NCBI GenBank assembly: GCA_947311845.1
Contig: CAMZMU010000027.1
Location: forward strand, 25,698,368 to 25,762,367
Length of the DNA stretch: 64,000 nt
Direction of reading: 5' to 3'
DNA from: Poa pratensis
Taxonomy: Eukaryota; Streptophyta; Magnoliopsida; Poales; Poaceae
The position numbers and the translations under genes were made by a program. Below, piece after piece: positions 56,380 to 64,000 of this stretch; within the stretch, counting starts at the first letter, position 1; every line of letters starts with the position of its first letter. Under the pieces are notes generated by a model. That model had not been told where the DNA came from and ran no database searches. It saw nothing but the letters and a program-made list of their open reading frames with translations.

Positions 56380-57130
56380 TTTTTTTTTGAATTTTTCATA
56401 CTTGTATTCATACGTAGAGGAAAACATTACAAGGCCAGATACAAGCAAAGAAGAAAAAAGGAGGATACAGAGGGCAGCACCGCTGCAACACGCCGTCTTC
56501 CACCACGAGGAACCCTAGCTCGCTCGATCTCCACCGCCGGAGACGACGAAGAAAGTAGCCAGCCGGAGGCCAACACCCTGGAGCGGAAGAGCTCCAAGCC
56601 CGGAGGTGTAGAAGAGCCGCATCGACCACCAGCTCCGAAGAGCTGGATCTGAAGGCAGAGATCGCCCGTCGGCCGGGAACACGCCCCAAGCATCTTCCGC
56701 GCCGGATCTGGGGCCAGCACCGCCCCACTTCACCGGAAGTGGCCAGATCCACCGCCTGCACACCACTTCCCCGCACAGCAGCCGCCTCGCACCACCACCA
56801 CCGGCCTCCTGTACACTCGTCACCGGCCTGCCGCCGAAGCCGGAGAAAACAGCGGCAGATCGGGGACGCACCTGCAGCTTGAGGGCACCGTCGAGGACGA
56901 CGCCATGGAGGAGAAGCCGCAGAGCTGCAAAACGGCGACGCCGACCACCCCGCCTTAGCCGCGCCGCCCAAAACCTCCTTATCTACACGCCGGAGCGCCG
57001 ATCTAGGGATTCCCCATCCTCCCGCCGCCGGAGCGGCCGGCGGAGGGTGGGAAATCCCCAGATACGCCGGCGGCCTTGGGAAACGCCGAGTCGCCTCCGC
57101 AGTCGCCTCTTTAGCACTGTAGAAGGGGAG
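56380..57130 (-). mobile_element. Probable GC-rich retroposon, minus strand
   Basis: It opens with a T run and then a GC-rich body containing AACCCTAGCTCGCTCGATCT and CTCCACCGCCGGAGACGACG, much like the insert at 7,021-7,752. It interrupts the match between unit C and unit A. No target duplication was found, so the right boundary is approximate. The open frames it contains show no recognised domain. Confidence 0.5.
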
Positions 57131-58160
57131 ACTTACTCATCATTTCATTCCCGTGTCGCGTCCGCCCTAGTACCTACTGCCCAGTGGTCCAGCCCGGATG
57201 TGTTGCTAGGCCTCCGAGGATTCAAAGGCACAGCGACTGGTCTCGCGCTCGACATCGCAGCACAGAGACAAGTCTGCAGTCTAGTTAGCAGTGCCTTGAT
57301 TTGGTACGGCCAGATCGATCCATCTCTGTAAAACCGCGTCGGCGCCTCGGCTATCACGGATTGCTTTGCTTTGCTTCGGGTTTGGTTTTGTTTGGTTTGC
57401 AGGCGTGCACGGTGGTTAGGTTCGAGATCTGAGCACAACGCGGCCCCTCTTTTCACTTGACTTTCTTTACTGTCCTTTCCGTGTCTGCGTCTCGTCATGC
57501 TGCGGGCTGCTCGTCCCGTCTTGACTTCCGGTGCCTTTTGTCTCCTGGCTGAGCACAATACTGTATTTGCAACAGCCTGTCCTATTCCTCCGAATTTGTT
57601 CAGTGCATGTCACCTTGAGACACCTCTACTCTCAGAAATTGCAAATTCTCGTTAATGGCAACCACAAGTGAGTTAATAGAAAACAGCAGCAAACAGAATT
57701 TTGCCTAACTGGATGATCTTTTTTTTTATGCCTCTCGATCGGTGGTACAGTTGTAGTATCTGAACTCATATACTAACTCACACCACACTCACACCACACA
57801 CACGCACACCCCTAGTACACAAGCTAGACTTACAACTATACGCAGCCAGGGGCCATTTAAAGCGAAGACTGAGACTGCGAGCGCTCAGGCAGGCGCCAGG
57901 AAAGCTGGGACGGCAGAGATGATGGACTGTCAGCTGGAATGGGCCTGGTCAACCAGTGAAATAGTCCGGTCCGTTGGAACAGCTGCATCGGTATGGGAAG
58001 GAGTCAGTTATGGATAATAACTGACCAGCGGATGGAGCAGTACTACTGATTTAATGTACGGAAAATATATTCAGTAGGCGCCTGCTATCCGGTAAAACGT
58101 GACACTCCTTCATGAACAGTCGATAACGTCTTGGGCGGCCAAGATTTATTTGTCCGTATC
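57131..58160. other. Noncoding tail of unit C
   Basis: 57,430-57,720 is the inverted counterpart of 20,830-21,120 (GCGGCCCCTCTTTTCACTTG, CTTGACTTCCGGTGCCTTTT). 57,840-58,010 duplicates 56,005-56,095 and 46,245-46,410 (GCAGCCAGGGGCCATTTAAA). 57,780-57,850 is CAC-rich. Paralogy to A and B ends near 58,060. Confidence 0.55.
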
Positions 58161-58165
58161 TGCTA

Positions 58166-59200
58166 ATGATGACGGTTTATTCGCCCACAAAATGCGTTGA
58201 CCTTATCTTCACCCCTTCCGTTTCCCCTCACCCAAACCCCGCCGCCGCAGCTCTGTGCCGGCCATTGTTCTCCTCCGCCCCTTTGTCTCCAATCCCCGTA
58301 CTCGTCTATCCCGGATCGACCATGGAGCTTGAGAGCGCGCCATGGAGCTTGGCGAGCTTGCAGGCGCAGGATAGCAATGAGCCGGAGCCGGCGCTGTAGT
58401 CCAGCGACGAGCGTGGGCTGGACCGGGCGGATAACCGATGCCTACGGCGAGTAGCGGCGCGACCTCGTCAGGGGGATGCCGGCGGTGTACGAGTCCATCG
58501 GGGGACGCGACGAGGGATGAGGCACCAGATGGAGGTGTTCAGATCGAGGGCGGTCGATTGGGGCATCCGAACACTGGACTTGATCCATCCGAGCGCCTTC
58601 GTCTACAGTTCAGCGGAGACTTGGTCGTCGTGGATAGGTGAACGGACGGTCGGACACCACTCTGGCAGCTCGATGGACTGAGGGCGGTTTTATCGATCCA
58701 AGGAAGCTCCCAGAGAGGTGGAGGCGTAGGTCCTCTCTTCTCACCGCCCCTCCCGGTGGATTGCTGCTCTAGCTGCCCCTTTAGGAACCACCTTGACCTT
58801 CTCCGGTGGTTTTCTGCTCGAGTAGCCCAAGAGGCACCCCCTGTGATGGCCCTGCAGGGTCGAGCATCGTCAGCCAGCCGCCAGCCCGGAGCAGGTTGCG
58901 GTGGTGCAGCAGGTTGCATACAGCAGCAGCTGGTATGGGAACGGTCAGGTGCAAACCTGAATGTCGAGAAGAAGCAGCTAGGAGCAAGATTGTACTACCC
59001 TGAGGAGCAGTTTGGGTGTGAGCATCTGGGCTTTGTGGCTTGTGTGCTTGTTCGTCATCATCATCCTGTAGACATACCTGGAAATTATTCCAATTTCACC
59101 AGGAGATATAGAAGATCACTAGGAATTGTCTTTTCTCGATGTTATTTTTCTAGTGCACTTGGTGTTTTCCTGTTTATTGCATAGAAGGTGCTTGTTGAAA
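58166..59200 (+). other. Unassigned gene-like stretch
   Basis: GC-rich with several overlapping frames broken by stops. CCCGGATCGACCATGGAGCTTG at 58,310 resembles a leader and start codon, and the frame from 58,322 stops after 25 codons. A later frame (58,756-59,184) ends in a hydrophobic stretch (LGIVFSRCYFSSALGVFLFIA) that could be a membrane segment by chance. I recognise no family; it may be a processed pseudogene or an exon-containing fragment. Confidence 0.2.
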
Positions 59201-59559
59201 TGCTTGCAAGAGCAATATTGTCCATTGCACTAATGCCCTACTAGGTACAACATCATATTTTTGATGGATCTAAATTAAAGATGTGTATAAATATATAAAA
59301 ACTTTTGAACTCTCGGTTATATGCAAGATGTGTATGAATGAGATTTTTTGGCTACCGTGAAGATTACCAATGTTAATTCATAAAATATAATCTTAGAGCG
59401 GTCTATACATGGCGAACCGCAACAATAACAGTTCATTTCCACTCAGCGATCCCTCGAACTTAGATGTTGGACATGTGGGTCGTGGGGTTTTCCGATCACA
59501 GCTCGATGCATAAGTATTACCCGTTTTTCCGACGGCGACCAAGTGTCGATGCGTCTAAC

Positions 59560-60169
59560 ATGTAGCTCGGATGTCTCACCTGTCTAATAGACTCTAGTTA
59601 ATAGTTATCCACATAATACTAGTGGAGTTACACATTTGTTTATGATACAATTATCCACCACAAAACTGGTATAGTAACCATACTCTCTTTATAGTTACCC
59701 ACCCAATACTTATGAAGTTACTCATCCAATTTTGATGAAATTACCATGTGTTCATGATATAGTTATCCACCACAAATAGTTGCAGTTACTCATAGTTACC
59801 CACGTAATACTGATACAGTTACCTAGCCAGTATAGATGAAATTACCATGTGTTCATGATAAAGTAATCTACCACGAAATCGTTGTAGTTACTCATGATTA
59901 CCAACCTAATACTGATACATTTACCCAGACAATACTGATAAAGTTACCAATGTGTTCATGATGTGGTTATCCACCACAAAATCAATGTAGTTACCATACT
60001 CTCGGATAATAGTTACTCACTCAATACTTATTGAGTTACTCACCCAATACTGATAAAGTTACCCATGTGTTTTCATGATTTAGTTATCCACCATGAAATT
60101 GATAATAGTTACCATACTCATTCGGTAATAGTTACCCACTTAATACTGATAGAGTTACCCACGCAGTAC
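59560..60169 (+). repeat. Tandem array of about 100-bp units (GTTACCCAC / TGTTCATGAT)
   Basis: TGTTCATGATATAGTTATCC and variants recur near 59,750, 59,850, 59,951 and 60,068, each with ACCACAAAAT and several GTTACYCACCYAATACTGAT words at a finer period of about 25 bp. Noncoding. The copia element at 60,170 is inserted at its end. Confidence 0.75.
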
Positions 60170-60339
60170 TGAAAGGACATGTCTCTCTCTAAATGTTTTT
60201 GGGCTTTATTACAACAATAAATTGCACACTAATGTGCGTTGATTGATTTCAGGTTTTATCATATCCTTGACAGCATGAAAGATTGCATATATAAAGTGTT
60301 TAAAAATCCTGCAATCTGCTTTGAATTCTGAAAACAACA

Positions 60340-60610
60340 GTTGCGGAAGTTCCGTTCGGAATTGCGGAAGTTCCGGGTGTCGGAAGTTCCGGACGAACTT
60401 CCGCTCCTTGTTCCGCTTAGCAAATTTGCTCTCGGGTGTTTTCACTTTCATAAGCGGAAGTTGGCTCGGAAGTTGGTGCGGAAGTTCCGGTGGTGCGGAA
60501 CTTCCGCCATTTGTCTCGGAAGTTCCGGCCGTGCGCATTTGCGGCCCCGCGCTGAGAAGACTGGGTTTTCTGTGCTCCGGAAGTTCCGCCCTTCTCAGCG
60601 GAAGTTCCGG
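60340..60610. repeat. GGAAGTTCCG repeat cluster in the LTR U3 region
   Basis: GGAAGTTCCG occurs seven times within about 260 bp and its reverse complement CGGAACTTCC at least once more, just upstream of the TATA box. The near-palindromic word and its position suggest protein-binding sites that act as the LTR enhancer, which is inference. Confidence 0.8.
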
Positions 60611-60650
60611 CCCTGCGCAGAATGCTCCCCAACGGCCAGAATTTGGAGTG

Positions 60651-60657
60651 TATAAAA
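60651..60657 (+). promoter_or_regulatory. TATA box of the LTR
   Basis: TATAAAA in GGAGTGTATAAAAAGGGGTC, placed after the GGAAGTTCCG cluster. It marks the U3/R area; the transcript would start about 30 bp on. Confidence 0.7.
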
Positions 60658-61448
60658 AGGGGTCTTCTTCTCTAGAAGACCAAGCTTGATTCCTCACTCT
60701 CTCTCCACCATTGTTGCAAGCTTCAATCTACTAGTGCTCCACTCCAACCACTCAAACTCGTTGATACTTTGAGGAGTGAAAGAGGAGTCCTAGATCCGCA
60801 TCTCCACCGAGCCGATTTGTCTACATCGACCTAGTCACTTGTAGATCTTGTGTAACTTGATACATTGGATACCTAGAAGATACTTGTGATTCTTGTGGCT
60901 TTGGTAGCCACAAGGATTAGCCGGGAGCCTCCAATTAAGTTGTGGAGTCGCGACCCGGCCTTGTGATTCTTGTGGCTTTGGGAGCCGCGGGAATTTGGTG
61001 AGAGCCTCCAATTCGGTTGTGGAGTGTGCCTCATCCTTGTAAAGGTTTGTTGCCGACCTCGAGGGCATCATATAGTGGCTCGTGGATCTCCTCATCGGAG
61101 GATAACACGAGGGAGATACGGTGTGCCATATCAAGGCTATTCGGAGTTCACTTTGTGACTCCGCACCGCTCCAACGGAGACGTAGCTTCCATTGGGAAGT
61201 GAACTTCGGTAGAACATCTCCGCGTCACCGTGTGGTTATCTCTTAACCTTCCTTTACTTGTATTGCTAGCTTCTTGTTTAGAATATCTTGCTAGCTTGTT
61301 TATTGCTCATCATATAGGATTGTTCACCTAGTTGCATATCTAGAGAACTTATATTTGAGCAATTCCCAAATTTGTATAAAAGAAAAAGAAAATTTGTAGT
61401 TGCCTATTCACCCCCCCCCCTCTAGTCAACCTACTCGATCCTTTCAAT

Positions 61449-61460
61449 TGGTATCAGAGC
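61449..61460 (+). promoter_or_regulatory. Primer binding site (initiator Met tRNA)
   Basis: TGGTATCAGAGC, two bases after the LTR end, complementary to the 3' end of the initiator tRNA-Met as in most plant LTR elements. Confidence 0.93.
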
Positions 61461-61500
61461 AAGGTCTCTTTATTAAGGGCTTAACAGCCTAAAGAGGAGG

Positions 61501-61912
61501 ATGACTAGCGAGGAGGAGTTAAAACTTGCTAAGGAACAACAAGAGAAAAATGATAAGAACAACTTGAGAAAGAACTAAGTGAAGCGGGGATAACCCCTCC
61601 CGATGATAATGCCCCGGTCACCATGAAAGCCATGATTGAACTCTTTGGGTTCATGAAAGGCAAAATGGTGGACGAGGTGTTTACTCGGGTCATTAATAAT
61701 CAAAATGCCTCCTCATCAACCGGTGTCTAACGTTGAGGCCTTGGTTGTTAAGGATAACAAAGATCAACCTAAAACTGTGAGAAGCCTCCTCATAACTTTG
61801 CTCCACCTACTTCATATCTCACTCAAGTTCCACCACTCAACCTCATATAACCAACCTAAGTAGGCCACCTCCTAAGCTTGATAATACTCGTTATTTCACT
61901 TGGAAGAAATCT
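61501..61912 (+). pseudogene. Broken N-terminal part of copia gag
   Basis: Coding-like sequence begins at the ATG 61,501 (MTSEEELKLAKEQQEKND), changes frame near 61,560 and meets stops near 61,727 and 61,860. The main gag frame follows. These breaks indicate that this copy cannot make a full Gag. Confidence 0.7.
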
Positions 61913-63010
61913 ATGGAGTCTTATTTTCGCAGCTCATCGGTGCATCTTTGGAGGGTGGTTCTAAATGGTTATACTCCGGTTGATCCCTCCAACTTGACAA
62001 GGCAAGAAGAGATTGATGAACAACTTGATGCCAATGCCAAGTACATCCTTGAGAGTGCCATGACCGCCCATGATGAAGATCAAGTGCGGAATCTCAAAAC
62101 CACCAAGGAGGCTTGGGATTTTCTCGCATCGGTATATGAAGGAAATGAGGGCCTTCAACGCTCCAACGACGCCATCCTTCAACATCAAGTGGACAACTTC
62201 ATCATGCTAGAAGAAGAGACACCATCGGATCTCTTCCGAAGACTCACCAAGCTTGTTGTGGCATGTAGGGAAAATGGAAAGAAAGATATGGATGATGAAT
62301 GGGTCAAAGCCAAGTTCCTCAAGACCATTGTTCCATACAATGAAAATATGGTGATGAATCTCCATACGAGAGCGGACTACAAAACAATGTCTCCCAATGA
62401 CATATTGGCACAATTCGTCACTTATGATACCTTGAAGGCCACTTCCAAGTCTTCCATCAACCAAATTCGTGGCACAAAGAACCTTGCCTTGAAGGCTCAT
62501 GTGGAAGAACATCCAAGATATGAAGAAAGCACAAGTGGTCATCATGAAGAAGATTTTGTGGGTGAACTCAATGAGGTGCTTGCTCTTGCCGCCACCAAGT
62601 ATTGGAACAAAAAGAATATCAAGAGCAACTTCTCCCCTAGAAGCAACTTCTCCCCACAAATGAAAAGAATGTGCTTTAATTGTGGAAAGGAGAATCACCT
62701 TGTGAAGGATTGCCCCTATGAGAGAAGAGAAGATTTTGGAGGCCAACTCATCTTAAAGAAGAAGAAGTTCTTCACCAAGCCCATCAAGTACCTCATCAAG
62801 AGAGAACCTCAAAAGGCTCTTGTCACCGCAACACATGAAGAAGAGTATGAGTCCGGTGGCGAAGAGGAGGATGATGATACAAGTGAGGAAGTGGGGATGG
62901 CGGCTCTTGCAATGGGCAACCTTCCTCCTTCATTGGCACCCCTTTTCTCCGCTCCAAATGACAACAAGATCCCAAGCCTATGTGCCTCATGGCCAAGGAA
63001 ACCAAGGTGA
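61913..63010 (+). pseudogene. Copia Gag main segment with zinc knuckle
   Basis: A 365-codon frame. Residues about 20-180 match the UBN2-type Gag fold of plant copia elements (TKEAWDFLASVYEG, ETPSDLFRRLTKLV, KFLKTIVPYNENMVMNL). A CCHC knuckle is at C254-x2-C257-x4-H262-x4-C267, then basic (KKKKFFTKPIKYL) and acidic (SGGEEEDDDTSEEVG) stretches. The annotated Met is internal: open frame continues a few codons upstream (YFTWKKS). A frameshift near 62,980-63,000 ends it. It would package element RNA. Confidence 0.9.
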
Positions 63011-63621
63011 ATTCCCCACCTAAAATTACTATCTCCTCTAAACCATCTCTCTTGGATTGTGTTGAGGATGTAGGGAAAAATGAGGAGAAAGAGGATACAA
63101 TTACCCTCTTTATAAACAAGCTCCAAGGTCCAACCAAGAAAATGGTTGAGGCTCTCATGTACCAATATGGAGAAGCCAAACACCTCCTTGAGGAGAAGGA
63201 GAATAGGATTTATGAGCTTGAGGGGCATGCACGTGATCATGCCGATAAAATTGGTGAGCTAGAAGAGCAACTTGTTGAGGAACAAGTGTTCCGGGAGCAA
63301 CTTGAGGAGACCCAAGCCAAGGATTTATCCAAGGCAAAAGAAACCCGTGAAACCTCTATTCAAGTTGCTAGTGATCTAAAAATTAAAAATGATGAGCTTG
63401 TAGAGAGTCATAACAAACTCCTTGAGAATTTTGAGCAACTTAGGGAAACCCACAAGGTGACCTCAAGTGAGCTCACCAAGCTCAAGGGGTCACATGCTAA
63501 ATTACAAGCTCAATTTATATATGCTAGCTTCACCACTCCTCATAATGATAAAGATGCCAATGCTTGTGCTACTAACCCTTATGTCTTAAAGCATCTCTCA
63601 TGGAGGAGAACACTAGGTTGA
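62980..63621 (+). pseudogene. Coiled-coil part of the copia Gag-Pol, shifted frame
   Basis: It continues the previous frame after a 1-nt shift. From about residue 65 to 180 it is strongly helical with heptad leucines (EEKENRIYELEGHARDHADK, IGELEEQLVEEQVFREQLEE). Such a long coiled coil between the knuckle and protease is seen in Sirevirus-like grass elements. It stops at 63,619. The following 63,622-64,000 is coding-like with another shift and leads toward the protease/integrase, which lie outside the window. Confidence 0.8.
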
Positions 63622-64000
63622 AGGCCCAACTTGAAAAGGGCTAGCCACTTGTATCCAAGGGGAAAAGAACCTCAATGATCTTTTGACCAATCAAAAGGGA
63701 GTGGTTAGCAAGGAAGGGCTTGGGTTTGCTCCCAAGTCCAAGAAGGCAAACAAGAAGAAGATGCCTACCTCCCCTTCAAAAGATATTATTTTTGTGAAGG
63801 AGGGGGAGTTGGGCAAGAAGAATGTTGAACCCATTGTGGGTGGTAAAGCCACAAGGGGCAATGCCACTCACAATGACTTTGCCGGAAAATATAACCCCTC
63901 ATATGTGCTTATGAAATCTAGAAATGGTTATGTTTTTGCTAAATATGTTGGTACCTCATATGGAGATGATTATCACTATGCTATTTGGGTTCCAAAGACC
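63622..64000 (+). pseudogene. Further copia pol linker, cut by the window end
   Basis: Lys-rich coding-like sequence (KSKKANKKKMPTSPSK, then NPSYVLMKSRNGYVFAKYVG) reads after a stop at about 63,640. No protease or integrase motif is reached before the edge. Confidence 0.7.

Larger units (their letters stand above)
60170..61446 (+). mobile_element. 5' LTR of a large Ty1/copia element
   Basis: It starts TGAAAGGA and ends TCCTTTCA, an exact inverted terminal pair. Directly after it (61,449-61,460) stands TGGTATCAGAGC, the initiator-Met tRNA primer site. Length 1,277 bp, long for a copia element and in keeping with Sirevirus-type elements. U3 carries GGAAGTTCCG repeats (60,340-60,610) and a TATA box (60,651). 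The region 60,890-61,030 has two diverged copies of TTGTGATTCTTGTGGCTTTG. Confidence 0.92.

Overview
The window looks like nuclear DNA of a grass, most likely a Pooideae/Triticeae species (wheat, Aegilops, barley or relatives). The grounds are Stowaway MITEs with CTCCCTCCGT ends, Au-type and other tRNA-derived SINEs, a LINE, Ty1/copia elements, Harbinger and Helitron elements, very GC-rich coding exons and long AT-rich spacers. This is inference from repeat types; no species marker was identified.

The backbone is a tandem array of three units, each built around an R2R3-MYB gene of the subgroup 4 repressor type. Unit A (about 1-24,455) carries MYB-1 (ATG 12,920). Unit B (about 24,456-46,700) carries MYB-2 (ATG 38,492). 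Unit C (about 46,700-58,060) carries only a 3' fragment, MYB-3 (46,719-47,006). MYB-2 is the only copy that reads as intact: two exons, 266 aa, with R2, R3, an LxLxL EAR repression motif and a Cys cluster. MYB-1 has a 1-bp deletion after the MYB domain, which removes the EAR motif and Cys cluster from its reading frame. MYB-3 has lost its 5' part and its EAR segment. Units A and B share promoter, intron position, 3' flank and most spacer DNA. Spacer arms on the two sides of each MYB gene (1,070-2,760 against 14,820-16,900 in unit A) are diverged inverted copies of each other.

Because the units are paralogous, many insertions can be read against an empty site. In A only: a 5'-truncated LINE (2,783-3,721), a GC-rich retroposon (7,021-7,752) and an Au-like SINE (11,353-11,512). 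In B only: two Stowaways (25,848 and 29,220), a LINE-tailed retroposon (25,988-27,176), a Tourist-like GGAAT-rich composite (31,581-32,937), a TIR element with 22-bp repeats (33,873-34,340), a Harbinger-ended element (34,564-36,114) and a truncated copia element (43,692-45,377). In C: a Helitron (48,337 to about 50,225), a full SINE (50,664-50,966), nested MITEs (52,076-52,896) and a Harbinger element with an uninterrupted transposase ORF (53,304-55,453).

A TIR-bounded element carrying an EXO70-like gene fragment stands at the start of units A and B. The two copies match over 1,390 bp with no difference seen, although the flanking DNA has diverged. A block at about 18,000-22,100 in A lies in the opposite orientation to its relatives in B and C.

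From about 58,100 the paralogy ends. There follow an unassigned gene-like stretch, a tandem repeat of about 100 bp, and the 5' part of a large copia element: 5' LTR 60,170-61,446, PBS, and a broken gag running off the window. Apart from the MYB genes and the Harbinger transposase, I see no convincing cellular protein-coding gene.
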